Source: Isoetes taiwanensis
Taxonomy: Eukaryota; Streptophyta; Lycopodiopsida; Isoetales; Isoetaceae
Assembly: GCA_021234155.1 (NCBI GenBank)
Contig: JAJEKV010000041.1
Span: 11,850,689-11,914,688, forward strand
DNA: 64,000 nt
Direction: 5' to 3'
Shown: positions 45,183-57,119 of the stretch, in pieces
Layout: the number at the start of each line of letters is the position of its first letter
Numbering within the stretch: position 1 is the stretch's first letter
Position numbers and translations under genes: made by a program
Notes under the pieces: generated by a model
Told to the model about the DNA's origin: nothing
Databases searched by the model: none
What the model saw: only the letters and a program-made list of their open reading frames with translations

Positions 45183-46027
45183 TTCTCCCCACCTTGAAAT
45201 GATGCCATCCGCGGCATCGTGGGTCTTCCCACCTTGGGATCTTCTTGTCCTGCAACCAACTTGATGCATACAATTTATTATTATACTTACACAATTATTA
45301 GGATTACTCTAAGGTAATATTTTTAAAACATTACTAGGGCATTATGTCAATAACTTATCAATTCATAACTCCGTTAGAGTAAGGTACTTATTAGCCTTAC
45401 TTAATACAACATTTAAGTTTATCAAAATTCAACAATTTCATATACAATTATCCTTCGAGGTACTCTTCATTCCTTGCAACACATTCCAACAAAATTTGTG
45501 TTGCAAGTCTTCGTAGTTCGACCTCCTTGCCCTCCGGAGTGCTCTATTGGCCTGCAGGTCGACACTACGTTAGTACCATTTTAATTATTAATAGAATTAT
45601 GGTTATAAGGTAACCACCCATCTAATTAACTAAATGGATGCATGACTAATCTCCCGGCGTAGGAAGAGGATGCTTTTTCCATCGTGGCCGTGGAGACAGC
45701 GCCCTATAATGCCTAGGATGACACTCATGCCTACACCTTTAGTTGCCCTTGGCGTGGAGGGTGGCGTCCTCCCCGTAGACATTGACTAGAGGTGTTTTCC
45801 TATCAATGCATACCTGAATGGCCTCTTATCTCTCGAGGTTATCTACTTCCGTCGACTTTTTAATCTACCTTACAACTAATCCAAGCAAAACCGCGGTCAT
45901 GCCTACAATGACATTACACTACGTTCTAGAGATCACCGTAGTGGTCTCATCATCGGTAACAACGCATACAACCCATACCTAGCATAGGTTGCATGCGTAG
46001 ATTAATCTTAACTACACATCAATTAAT
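45183..46027 (-). other. Element 2 polypurine tract and 3' UTR
   Basis: The purine tract (minus GGTGGGGAGAA) abuts the LTR. A stem GATGCC/GGCATC at 45201-45217 and a second tract (45225-45235) repeat the layout seen at 518-572. The remainder matches 600-1400. Confidence 0.75.
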
Positions 46028-46303
46028 CTAAACATGAATCGACATGCCTGAGCCGATTACTTCGGAGATGACCTTGCCGTCCCATTGCTCCATGAACTGT
46101 AGGTACTGCCTTATCAGGTCCTTCTTAAGTACCCACGTCGCGTCTTCCACCGGCAAGTGTTTTGACCAAATATTGGAGAAACTCTGATCTCCTTGTTTTC
46201 TTGAAGGCTTTATCAAGAATCAATTCTGGGACTATCTCCAGCTGCTCTTCTGGATTTGGGTATGCTTCTTCAACAAACTCACGTGGAAGACTTTATGAAT
46301 CTA
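46028..46303 (-). pseudogene. Element 2 chromodomain remnant
   Basis: End of pol: HLPVEDATWVLKKDL and QFMEQWDGKVISEVIGSG match element 1. The front is frameshifted. At about 46303 the sequence jumps to the position equal to 3421 in element 1, removing the linker, integrase and RNase H (about 1.7 kb). Confidence 0.85.
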
Positions 46304-47340
46304 CTTTTTTCGCCCTCGTCAAATCTGTTAGCGGGGCTGCTATCTTTGCAAAGTTCTTCACGAACTTCCTGTAGTACCCTGCTAGGCCAAGAAAGCTTCT
46401 GACCTCGTGGATGTTCTTCGGCACCGGCCACTATATGACTGCCTCAATCTTGGCGGGGATCGTCAAAATCTCTCCGGCGAGATCACATGACCTTACTCTA
46501 CCCTCTCCGATTAAGTAGCAGCGCCGACAACTTAGCGCATAACCGGTGCCTCCCTTAGCTTCTCGAGCACTTTCCTTAGGTGTTGCAATGCGTGTTCTTC
46601 CGTGGATTTCTTTGTACACCGTAATATCATCAAAGAATACTATCACAAAAGTATCTAAAACTCCTCAAGATGTCGCTCATAAGCCTCATGAACGCTTTGG
46701 GGCATTTGACAACCGACGGCATTACGGTGAACTCGTAATGCCCATACCAGTCCCGAATCTTTCGTTTTTGTGGACGTCTTCTTCCTTAATCCTGACCGAT
46801 GGTACCTCGGCCTCAGTCTATATTGGAAAAACTTTTAGCCTTTGGAGCTGATCCATCGGTGTCGTCCGATCTGGGGAGTGCATACTTATTCTTGATGGTG
46901 TGCTTATTCAAACCGTCAGAATCTATGCACATCCTCAAGCCGCCATCCTTCTTCTTCACAAAAAGAATGGGTGCCCCAAATGGTGAGACGCTAGGTCTAA
47001 TGCCTAGTTCAAGCAACTCCTGCAATTGCTTCTTCAACTCGGTCAGCTCTTGCGTCGTCATCCCAGACGAGCCTTGCTCGTCGGAAACCAGACCGGGTTC
47101 GAGTGCTATCTCATACTCGACTCCCCTGTAAGGAGGAATCTGCTTGATCTCGTCTGGGAAGAGATCATGGAACTCCTTTACCAACTTAGCTATCTTTGGT
47201 AGCTTACTGAGCACCTTATCTTCCTTGCTTTCTTCTGACTCGGGCTCTTCGATCTGAAGCTTGAAGATATATGCTACCTGCTCGCTCTTTATGCACTTGA
47301 GCAGTCGCTTACTATGACATACACTGCATGATAGGAACAA
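46304..47340 (-). pseudogene. Element 2 reverse transcriptase, frameshifted
   Basis: RT on the minus strand. The frame 47340-46813 carries [48 protein letters not shown] and [16 protein letters not shown]. The rest, including the catalytic region (VFFDDI, about 46640), is scattered. The upstream segment ([20 protein letters not shown]) is the link from protease, missing in element 1. Confidence 0.82.
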
Positions 47341-48104
47341 CTTAAGTCGTATTTAATTAAAGTGGGACTCATTCCATTCCCACTTTTTTTGGGAACCCTG
47401 TTAATTTACACAAAAAGAAGCATCCCGACCCGAAAACTGGCCATAATTGGAATTTTTGTCTATTAGTGTGCATCCAAGCTTTTCTTCCAGTTTTCTTGGA
47501 TAGCGTGTCGAGAACAAGAACAATGCAACGCAAACATAGGAATTTCATTACAGCTTGAAACCAAAGTTCTAATTGAAAAAGATTCTTAGTTGAACATTTT
47601 GGCTCTATTTTCTTAGGTGGGTAGACAATAGATCACAAATTCCAACAAAAATTAAGTAAATTGTTTACGTAATCACCCAAAAATACTAGTTTTGAGATAC
47701 CTTATATTTATAAATGGGCTCATTACAATATATATTACAGTGGGTGAAGAGACCATAGTGGTGGTATGGGCACAATGATTACATCCTCTTCACACATGAA
47801 CCACCTAGTGCAAAGGGCGCGTGGAGCTCTCTCCTAGTCACCGAAAGCAAACTTACTGCACGATAGAAATTTGTATGAGGAGTTCCTTTATGGGCCATAC
47901 GCGCTTGTATGTCCAACTGATATCACCACCCTCTTCTCGGCAGCTTTCTTCAATGAACTGATCTTTTCATTGCTCCCAAGCATGTACTATCTGGTCGAGA
48001 TAAGGACTGCAAGAGACAAAATCAAATTAGTCAAGTGATGCTACATGCAAAAAAAATAAAATAAAACACAGTTCTTAGGGCCATTTTTGGAAAATACAGG
48101 CATG

Positions 48105-48790
48105 AGAAAGGCAGCTCAGAGGGAAAAACACAGGAGAAGGCCTTTCTTCGACCGCCGAAGTCGAGAAAGGCAACCAAAGCCGAAAAAAAACGCAAGTTTT
48201 AGGGTCGAAGGCCTTTCGACTCGCGAAGTCGAGAAAGGCTCAAAGCTTAAAAACTGGGTTTTAGGGTATAAGGCCTTTTCGACCGCGAGTCGAGAAAGGC
48301 AAAACAAAGTTTTAAAAACGCAGGTTTTAGGGCCTTTCTCTTTCAGCGAAGCCGAGAAAGGCAGCTCAAAGCCAAAAACGCAGGTTTTAGGGTTATATGT
48401 CTTTCGACTCAGCGAAATCGAGAAAGGCAGCTCAAAGCTTAAAAACGCAAGTTTTAGGGTCAGAAGGCCTTTCTCACTCGCGAATGGAGAAAGGCGTACC
48501 AAAGCCAAAAACGCAGTTTTGGAAATATAGGTTTCTCGACTCGCGAAGTGAAAGGTAGCCAAAGCTTAAAAACGCAGTTTTAGGGTCGAAGGCGTCTTCT
48601 CACCGAAGCCCAGAAAGGCAGCCAAAGCCGTAAAACGAGGTTTTAGGATTGAGGCTTTTCTCGACTCGAGAAAAGGCAGCCCAAAGCCGTAAAACGCAGT
48701 TTTTGGGTCGAAGGCCTCTTCGACTCGATGAAGGAGAAAAGGCAACAAAGCTTAAAATGCAAAAGTTTGAGCTCGTGAGTTTAAAAAAGG
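48105..48790. repeat. Hairpin minisatellite of A2
   Basis: About eleven units of 60-65 bp. Typical unit: GTCGAGAAAGGCA, CAAAGCTTAAAAACGCAGG, TTTTAGGGTCGAAGGCC, TTTCTCGACTCGCG. The last and first blocks of neighbouring units pair (CTTTCTCGACT/AGTCGAGAAAG), so each unit junction is a hairpin. Confidence 0.88.
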
Positions 48791-48829
48791 GCAATTTCAA
48801 AGCTCGTGAGTCCGAAGGTCGAAAATGAA

Positions 48830-49345
48830 TAACCTTTCAAACATCCTATGTATTTTCTATGAAAAATACCCTCCCCATAAATTTCCTAATTATTTTCCAT
48901 GAAAAATAGACCCTCCCATGTATTATCTAATGGACACATATCTAATGGACCCTCCCCCTTTCTAATGGACCATACCATATAGCTATATGAAGAGGGGACC
49001 ATTGGGCTCATGTTTAGCTATGTAAAGAGTAATGCCTAATGCACATGTAAATAGCAACATATGCACCTATGAGAGCCTATTAGACCTATGCATTAAATCT
49101 ATTAATATGCATTAGACCTATATATTAATATGTACTTGTCCCCATTTTGTGTCTTGAACCTTCAAAATGGGTTAAACAAGGTGTAAATTATATCATGATC
49201 TTCTAAAGTTAAATTTTACCTTAGAATAAGAATATATGCCTAGAAAACGTGCACCATGGCAACATAATGTTTAACGTATGAACATAGTAGCACACACATG
49301 AAAAGAGGAAATTAGGGACACGTCAAAATATAATCCTATATTATT
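48830..49345. other. AT-rich part of A2, no gene
   Basis: Repeated CTATGTATTTTC/ATGAAAAATA words and TAATGGACC triplets near 48930-48970. No supported coding sequence. Confidence 0.6.
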
Positions 49346-49347
49346 AG

Positions 49348-49535
49348 CATTTATTTTACACTTTCTTTTTCAACGTATTATTTTACCCTTTTTTTTCTAA
49401 TACCCCGCCTTTTTTTCCCGCCCATGCTTGAATTTTAAAATCATTTATTTTACACTTTCTTTTTCAACGTATTATTTTACCCCTTTTTTTTCTAATACCC
49501 GCCTTTTTTCCGCCCATGCTTGAATTTTAAACTTT
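49348..49535. repeat. 94-bp tandem duplication in A2
   Basis: Two copies of CATTTATTTTACACTTTC...CCCATGCTTGAATTTTAAA, at 49348 and 49442. Confidence 0.85.
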
Positions 49536-49539
49536 GGTA

Positions 49540-50540
49540 CATACCTTTGAGACAGAAGTTCCTTTGTACCACTTGGAAGAAGCTCCCCAACGCCATAGCT
49601 CCCACCGACTTGCTAATCAATTTCGGCTTGGCCGATTTGCCCATTCAAGCCAGAGGATCCATCGTTTGCTCCACGAAGGGCATGTTCCTTACATTGTCTG
49701 TGTTCACAAGTCGATCCAGCAAACCAGAGCAGCTTAAATCATCAAGAAAAAACAGCCCGGGCTTGTTAGATCTTCCGAATGGAAAGGAAAAGACTATAAG
49801 GTCTAAGAGCGCAACAATCAAGGCATTTCCATTCTGTGTCTTAGAATCCGAGACTGCGAGACCCCTGATCCGCTGAAGCGCCCACAGATGCATGGAAACC
49901 CCTGAAATCCGTTTCCCATTCTTTATCGGATCTACATTCTTCTGTGCGAAACGCCGTCTAAGAAACCCTGTTGGCCGCCGATGAAGAATGCAGATTATTC
50001 ATTATTCTGTGCAGAGCATAACCCTGCGATGTTGCTCTGCAGGCCGCCGTCTAAGAAACCCGCTGCCATACAGGGAAATGGGGGAAACTAGTGAATGGGG
50101 GAAATGGGAAATCCTGTGATTTGGCGGCCGTCTCTTCTTTCCGAGGTCGACAAAATCGTCAGCAAAGGGAGTTTTATTTATGAAAATCAGTGCCTCCTAT
50201 TCCAATCTCTGCGTTATTCTGTGGCACAATATGCTGAGCGATGGAATAGTACTTATCAAGATCATGATCATGCTTCATTAACTACGCATCTGGATGTCAA
50301 CAGATGGCTATGGCGAAGTCTAGTAAATCGCACAGGTAATGCAAGTTTTAGATATGAACTAGGTCACCAAACGACGACATGCCCGCCTGTAACAATAGGA
50401 ATTTGCCATATCTTTGCTAAAGAATCCGGATTTGTGGATCTAGGGTTTTCGGCATACTACAGAGTCGCTAGTAGCAGGAACATTCTAGAAATAAGGCTAT
50501 GGTGCCGATTTTTCATGGCAGAGCGTGTCGGTTACTGATA
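49540..50540. other. Gene-like cargo of A2, unidentified
   Basis: Occupies the place where A1 holds its WD40 piece, but differs from it. Minus strand 49893-49645: RGLAVSDSKTQNGNALIVAL, LFFLDDLSCSGLLDRLVN. Plus strand 50095-50538: EVDKIVSKGSFIYENQCLLF, WNSTYQDHDHASLTTHLDVN, with a possible donor (CACAG|GTAATG) at about 50335. I cannot identify either. Capture of host sequence is inferred from the parallel with A1. Confidence 0.4.
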
Positions 50541-51264
50541 ACAGCATACTTGGTGATGTCTAAGATGCTCTAAATGCTGGGCTGTAGCATCTCCGGATTT
50601 CATAGCCAATCAAAAAAGAAAATACAAGTTACTTGGCAGAAAAATTCCAATTCAACTCGGTGCGCAGGAGTTTCAGCCACAATATAAACTGATGTGCTTG
50701 ACGTTACAGATTGGGTGTAATCCAGCTTGCAGAGCTCAAATCCAAATAAATCGGGCCTCTAAGCTTCCTCTGGATGCGCAAATCCGGGTGCCGGATTAAG
50801 AGAAACAACGCCGGATTAAGGCATTCCTGTTGTGCAATGTGGAAAGAACTGCTTAGAGTCTTGGATGCAGGCATCCAGATCCTTCAGGAATACAGGCTTG
50901 ATTGCATCTGAAGTGATCTTTTCTGGCTAACCAGTGCTGGTTGCTTGAAGGAAAGCAAAAATCGAAGATTGGTGGGGGAAAAAAATCGATGGGCAAGGGG
51001 CAAGTTGGGCGCCCGATCCTCATATTCTCGTATTCCCTTCTTCCATGGTTCGTTATGGGTTTGTTTTTAGCTTGGGGAGCACAGAAGGGAAGAAGGGAGG
51101 AATTATGGCTCATTCTCGCCGCCGGAGGCGAGAAAAACTTCTCACCATTCTCTAAATTGTTTAATTATTCATTATTCATTATCTAATTAATAATTAGTTA
51201 ATTAATTATATTATTTAAGCTATTTAATTAATCTTTTTATTTTTTCGAATGGTTGTTTAGATAT
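50541..51264. other. A2 right part, no gene
   Basis: No supported gene. A stem TCTCGCC/GGCGAGA at 51106-51125 and an AT-rich stretch of TTAATTA words at 51170-51240. Confidence 0.5.
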
Positions 51265-51490
51265 GAACCCCCTCCCTCCTACCCTTTTTCCCCTTGCTCT
51301 TCCCCTTTGCCCCTCCTCCTCTTCCCCATGCCCTTTGCCCCTCCTCCTCTTCCCCTTTGCCCTTCCCCTCCTCCCCTTCCCCAAGAGATCCTACCCCTCT
51401 CCCTCCCTTTGCCCTTCCCCTTCCTCCCCTTTGCCCTTTCCCCTCCCTCCCTCCCTCCTTCCTGTCTCCCCTCTTCTTTCTCCACCACCC
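51265..51490. repeat. C/T-rich tract of A2
   Basis: Pyrimidine-rich low-complexity stretch (CTCCTCTTCCCC repeats) corresponding to 19915-20165 in A1. It gives false frames on both strands. Confidence 0.85.
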
Positions 51491-51655
51491 CCCTTTATTT
51501 TCTCGGATTGTCGTGTGTAAATGTTATTCTTATTTTATCAAGAAAAAATCTAATAATGATTCCATGGCAACTTACTTTTTTTTGCATGAGTCCCATTTTC
51601 AGTCCGAGTCCCAAAATTCGAGATTTGACCCACTTTAATTAAATGCGACTTACTT

Positions 51656-52080
51656 CCTTACCTGTAATTTCTATGATTTTGCCATTGGGTGCCATGAAGG
51701 TCACCTTCCGCTTCCCATAATCAAATCATATTATCAAATCATACTTCCCTTCCTATTATCAAATCATACTTCCCGATGCTCATCACTTCTGCCCCCATTT
51801 GAATGTTGATTTCTGGCAAGTTGATGTTGAAATTTATCCTCTTGCCTGCCGTGTGTCTCACTGCCCCACTTGCTAACACCACGGGTCTCGGCTTTGACTT
51901 CAGCGGCTTGAGCTTCAACATCTCAACCATTCTTGGAGACGCAAAGTTGTGGGTGCTTCCCGAGTCTATCAGGACTATGAAAGACTTGGCCTTGGCCTTC
52001 CCTACTGTGGAGATTACCTGATACTGATTTTCTGCTTGTTCTGAATCTATGGCTGCAAAGATATGACACTCACCTGAATG
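51656..52080 (-). pseudogene. Ty3 protease of element 2
   Basis: Minus-strand retropepsin region. Near 51975 a DSGSTHN-like segment (reading through several frames) precedes ASPRMVEMLKLKPLKSKP, VVLASGAVRHTAGKRI and GKYDLIIG, the order of a Ty3 aspartic protease. It is cut by A2 on its C-terminal side. Element 1 lacks this region. Confidence 0.75.
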
Positions 52081-53352
52081 AAGTCAGCGTGCTTCCCTCA
52101 TGCGTCATCATCGGGGAGTGTCCCAAATCCACCCAACTCGGTACGCCGCGACTCATGACAAAGCGGGCGGTTTGTCGCTTCGGGCCTGGTTGGAAGCACA
52201 CGGCGCCGTTTCTCAATGCATCCTGCCTCTTCTCCTTAGGGCATTGCTTGTAAAAGGATCGCGACCGCGCCCAGTAGTTTGACCCTTCCCCGCTATCCTT
52301 GAAGGATACATGTTTCCTTTCTTGTCGCTTCCATAGTTGCCATTGTATGGAGCTTTTGCCTGGTCCCGACTATTTGTTCTAGGGCTATAACTTCCATTTG
52401 CTTTGCCTTATCGATAGTGCTTTTACATTTCGCCGGTAGTTAGGAGGGCCGGATTCTTGCTTTCGACCTGCTTCTGATCTGTTTGAGGGTTGATTGCTCT
52501 TTCTAGCTTCCTTATCTCATCGTTTAATCCTCGATGTACCCTTCCCTTTGCATGGCGTTTAAACCAGCCGGCACATAAAGCCTAAGTTTCATGAACTCTT
52601 AGGTGTATTTACGCGCAGCGACTTGTTGCCTGGCATGTCGATAGAACTGCTGCATCATGTGACATTTGTGCTCCCTTGGACGCGTGGTGGCATGAAGATG
52701 CTTTGAGAACACGAAACCTGCGGCTATCTATCTCGACTCGGTCCATGTGCTTTGGCATATCCCTTCCACCAAATCGCGGTAGCCCTTGAGGTTGGTATTT
52801 GCCACTCGCCTTTTGTCTTTGTCCTTCATTCGGTATGCATTCCCATATTCTCTCATCTCGTCGACCAACCCTCGCCTCCATGCGACACCGTTTCCCGAGA
52901 ACTGCTCAAGCTTTCTTGCCTTCTATCGTTACTTTCATTGCCGAAGTCTACTTTCTTACGGTAGTCGAGGTCTTTGTGTCCTGGTCCGCCATCCCTACGG
53001 TCCTGCACTTTTGTTCCACCTCTTCCTCGAAATCGAGTCGAATCGAGCTTGTGTGAGGATTCGATGCTAGGGGACCTCCTTCTCTTGCTCTTCTTCTTAT
53101 CCTTTCGTCTTTTCGAGGTGGTGCTTTGCGGCAAGAATGGATGTTGTCATCTAGGCCAACTCCTGCTTGTGCTGCCAAAAAGGCCTTTATTTCTTGGAGG
53201 TCCGTTCTCATCTGCGACATCTCCTCTTCGGGAGTCATGGAACCAAATTCTTCGTATAGGTTCCTTGCTGGGTGCTGCCTGGCCAGAGTCTGTTCATCTC
53301 TATGGACCCCCCCCTCTTGTTCAGCTGTTCCTGGACCTCTAGCTGCATACAC
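52081..53352 (-). pseudogene. Ty3 gag of element 2, frameshifted
   Basis: Gag starts MYAARGPGTAEQE at 53352, then EEEMSQMRTDLQEIKAFLAA, a basic segment and an acidic one in shifting frames. The core is degenerate at 52950-52550 (e.g. MEARVGRRDERIWE at 52881). A zinc-knuckle region is barely readable at 52290-52150 (CYKQCPKEKRQ, GAVCFQPG), its Cys/His pattern broken. Confidence 0.72.
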
Positions 53353-53515
53353 AAGTAGATCATAGCCCTACGGTTAGCTTTATTTGTTTTATTGCATTAT
53401 ATGTGTTTGCTGATATAGTTGTGGAAGCAAAATACATCAACAAAACATTTAAAATGCGAAACAAAATGTATTTTTATATATATAACAGCTTAATTACAAT
53501 GCTTCCGGGATCAAG

Positions 53516-53967
53516 AGTCTAACTATTCTTGAAATCGCCGGTAAGATGGGTTATCCTGAAGAAACTTCTTAACTTGGGCCGTTCCTACCGAGCGTCCCAA
53601 GTTCCTGAGAATATTTGTTGGTGTCCCACCCTGCAAGGCTGTCACCAAGTCTTCTACCCCGCTGTTTCGGAGTGTAGGCCTTGGTCCATGCTAGTCTTCC
53701 TTGCCGTGGGTAGGGGGTGCATTTAAGTCGAAGATGTCAAGTGCCATCGTTCTCTTGACTAAGATGACATGGTCAACTGTTGGGAGCAGTCGCGCATGCC
53801 TACCAAAGCCTGAGAGTGCGATGAGCATGAACACTCCTTCTTCGCCCCTTGGGCTGAATTTGCGGTGTACGACCGCTATCCTGGACTGTCCATCAACAGA
53901 GGGAGATAATACCTTAGTGACCTGTCCCTGCCCGTCGCTGTTGATTCGCCGCCTTCGCACCGGCCAT
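53516..53967 (-). pseudogene. Extra frame A of element 2 (3' part)
   Basis: Homologue of 5289-5768 of element 1. The frame 53960-53691 contains EEGVFMLIALSGFGRHARLL and LVKRTMALDIFDL; the end, in another frame, is QVKKFLQDNPSYRRFQE near 53531. It is cut at 53967 by the LTR of element 3. Confidence 0.7.
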
Positions 53968-55472
53968 TGGACGTCCCTACTCGTTATAACGATGCCCGCA
54001 CCGTATACAAACAGAGTTCATCCCCCGCACCAGCTCCACATCGATATGGGGCCCTCCACATATCACTGCGGACCGCCTAGAGTCCACAAGTGGGAAGAGT
54101 GAAGGGTCATTTTACCCCGCCTTCCTCGGGGCCTACCTAGGCGAAGCGTAAACATACACGTCAGTAACATAACATCATATATCCACCTCGAAGGGTGGTC
54201 CATCACATCTGCATAGACAAAGATCAGCACAATACATATGGGAAATCCTACCCAAGGCTCAGACTCAAAGGGATGACTGACGGCTTGGGTCTCCAGAGTT
54301 CATTGCAGACAGAATTCATGGCAATGGATTTGGCTGGCATAAGAACATGGCTTAGGGTTGTCCACTCCATCCGCCCCTCCTGTGCACACTTTGCAGAGTA
54401 GGCTGAAAAGTGTTGGGACCTGACTGTAGCCCGCCGGGTGCATAGCCAAAGGGGCTCCATCTACTGGGTTACATCTCCCCAGCCCCGATGGGGCAGGTAG
54501 GGATCACTCCCTCCAGAGATCTACATGCTGACTCAAGGTGACTAGAGGGCCACTGCCCTTATTCGACTTGAACTCACTGGAAGGTCATATCCACCACCCC
54601 ACGAGTGTCGAGCCCATGCCTTGCCCACACGCAGTGGCAAGCCATTAGACCTAGTCACAATGATCCGTTGGAGGGGCCTTACACACCGGAGGGATCGTTC
54701 AAGAGTCGAACACCTAACCTCCTCCTTAGCGGCCTGGCCCCTTCACCCACAACAGGTGTGGTTCTTGTGCACAGGCCGTAAATCTAGTAATGCACTAAGA
54801 GGGACTATCTAGGAGCATCATCTACTAAGCTTCAAGTCTCTACCCCCTTCCCAATACAATGAGTCCACGAGAATACATCCGGTCCATCATATCAACATAA
54901 GTAATAAAGAACTAATCTATCTCATAGAGTTAGGTTCTTTAGTTAGAGTCAATCTTGGCTATTAAGGGTGACTTAATAGGCTAAACCCTACGGGTTCAAG
55001 GCTGGAATAAGGTTTATGCTATTCAATCCACCAAATACGATCCCTGTTCACTCCTCTCGATCCGGCGTCCATGTCTCGATTTCAGCGAAAAATGCTGATT
55101 CGGGGACGATCTCGACAAAAGCCTGGGGTGCACGGGACAGATCGTGGGAGTTGGAATTGACTCCTCAAAGTAATGACCGGAGCTCGGAAGATCAGGGGGC
55201 TTAAAAAGGGGAATGTTAGGGTTTGGTGCCTTATGTAGGCTATCGGTTAGGTTTAGGGTTTCCATGACCCTTGGTCTACCTTTAATGGGTTAAAGGTCTA
55301 AAAAGCGCCAAGATTGCTAAGGTAAAAGCACTATTGCAAGTTGCCCCCTAGGGCTTAACCTTGCTTGGTTTATCGTCCGGCGCATTACGCCGAGGGACGG
55401 CGGTAACGCGGCGTGGCGGCAAAAAGACAAGATATCGCCCGGGGACCGTGATATCGTCTTTGGAACGCCACA
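53968..55472 (-). repeat. 3' LTR of element 3
   Basis: About 1.5 kb, from TGGACGTCCC (left) to GGAACGCCACA (right), followed on the plus strand by TCATTCCCCCCTTTG, the complement of a purine tract. More similar by eye to 62971-64000 than to the LTRs of elements 1 and 2. Confidence 0.88.
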
Positions 55473-55529
55473 TCATTCCCCCTTTGAAATGATGTTTGTC
55501 GCAAAGATCGTGGGTCTCCCACCTTGGAA

Positions 55530-56100
55530 TCTTCCTAACACGCAATCAACCCGATGCATATGATATACTACTATAATACTTACACATTTATTAAGATTAC
55601 CTTAAGGTAATATTTTTTAATTCATTATTACGCCATTACATTATCAAATAACTTGTCAATTTGTAACTTCTATTAAAACAAGGTACTTATTAGTTTCCGT
55701 TATCACAACTTTTAGTTTGTCACAATTTAACACTTTCATATACAATTATTATTTGAGGTACTCTTCATTCCTTGCAACACATTCCAACAAAAATTTGTGT
55801 TGCAAGTCTTCGCACCTTAAAATCCTGCATTAATTTTACAATATCTATAATTACATACTTACTATCTTAATTATTAGAATTACTCTAAGGTAATGTTTAA
55901 GACATTCTTGTACTATTTCATTATCCAATTAACTTATCACTTCATAACTTAATCCCTAAAGGTAATTATTAACCTTACTTAATACAACATTTAAGTTTAT
56001 CAAAGTTTATCAATTTCATACAAAATTTACACTTCTAAGGTACTCTTCATCCCTTGCAACACATTATAACAAAATTTATGTTGCAAGTCTTTCGTGACTT
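55530..56100. repeat. 283-bp tandem duplication in the 3' UTR of element 3
   Basis: The segment that occurs once in elements 1 (about 610-860) and 2 (about 45270-45520) occurs twice here; the marker ACTCTTCATYCCTTGCAACA is at 55759 and 56042. Confidence 0.85.
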
Positions 56101-57119
56101 CGACCTCCTTGCCCTCGGGGGCTCTATTGGCTCCCAGTGTCGACACCACGTTGGTACCATTTTAATTATTAATAAAATTTTGGTTATATGGTGACCACCC
56201 CACCTATCTACATGGATGCATGGCTAATCTCCCAAGATAGGAAGAGGGTGAATCTTCCATTATGGCCGTGGAGGCGGCCTATATATGCCTATATGCCACT
56301 CATGCCTACACCTTTAGTTGCCCAAAACGTGGAGGATAGGTCCTTCCCAGATATGGGGGCGTGAAGGCCGATTCCTCCTATCAAAGCATATATGGGGCTA
56401 GAGGTGCTTTTTCCTATCAATGCATTCCTCAATGACCTCCTTTCTCTTGAGGTCGTCTACTCCATGGGGCCAGTAGACTTTCCAAGCTGCACAAGGTCAT
56501 GCCTACATTGACATTACACCACGTCCTAGAGATCACCGTAGTAATCTCATCATCAGTTACAACGCATGCAACCCTTACCTCATAGGTTGCATGCGTAGAT
56601 TATACTAAGCAAGCTATTAATCTACCCAAATCGACATGCTTGAGCCGATTTTTGCTGGCTCCTTTAATGCATGTGATTTACATAATTACCCTAAGGTAAT
56701 ATTTATGAATTAACATTAGCATAGTATCGGATACATTACTTCTGATAGTACAATTATATTTACTCTAAGCTTTGCAATATTTAACGACTTTTAGATCGCG
56801 ATTATATAAACAATAACCCTGATTTAGACCTATTGTTACATGGACAAGGTTTTTAATTACCATACACAAGGATTAGATGTGCTTATTCTCTTCCTTGGGT
56901 TCTGCATTACCCTTGGAAGTATATCCCTAAGATGCACTTAAGTATATCCTTGGAAGGAATTGCATCCTTGCGAAGGATTAATTAACATGCTACGTCACAT
57001 TACCGTTGTTATTTAACTTATTTCCCTATGATACATATACGTATAGTAATTTCTATGCAATTATTAGGATCTATATGTAACTTATTTATAAGATACATTA
57101 AAGCTTATAATGCATGCAC
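56101..57119. other. Element 3 3' UTR remainder
   Basis: 56101-56650 matches 860-1430 of element 1. 56650-57119 is AT-rich with a further CCTAAGGTAATATTTATGAA block. No coding sequence. Confidence 0.65.

Larger units (their letters stand above)
47344..51651. mobile_element. TIR transposon A2 (4-bp target duplication)
   Basis: 4308 bp, same family as A1: left AAGTCGTATTTAATTAAAGT, right inverse ...CTTTAATTAAATGCGACTT, flanked by ACTT (47340-47343, 51652-51655). The first 700 bp match A1, except for a 92-bp segment (about 47780-47871) absent from A1. It then has a hairpin minisatellite (48105-48790), an AT-rich part, a 94-bp duplication, gene-like cargo (49540-50540) and a C/T tract (51265-51490). 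No transposase is visible. It is inserted in the pol gene of element 2. Confidence 0.9.
43619..53967 (-). mobile_element. Ty3 chromovirus, element 2 (5' part interrupted by element 3)
   Basis: Second copy of the element 1 family on the minus strand. It has the 3' LTR (45182-43619), tract-hairpin-tract, 3' UTR, a chromodomain end, RT, transposon A2, protease, gag and the end of extra frame A. Integrase and RNase H are deleted. At 53967 the extra frame breaks off against an LTR belonging to element 3, so the rest of its leader and its 5' LTR should lie beyond the window. Possible target duplication AGTGT at 43614-43618. Confidence 0.85.

Noticed and set aside
48105-48790. A CRISPR-like array of regular repeats
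   Set aside because: The context is plant transposon DNA, the units are diverged without unique spacers, and there are no cas genes; it is a minisatellite.
51253-51642. Proline/serine-rich frames at the right end of A2
   Set aside because: They come from the C/T-rich low-complexity tract shared with A1.
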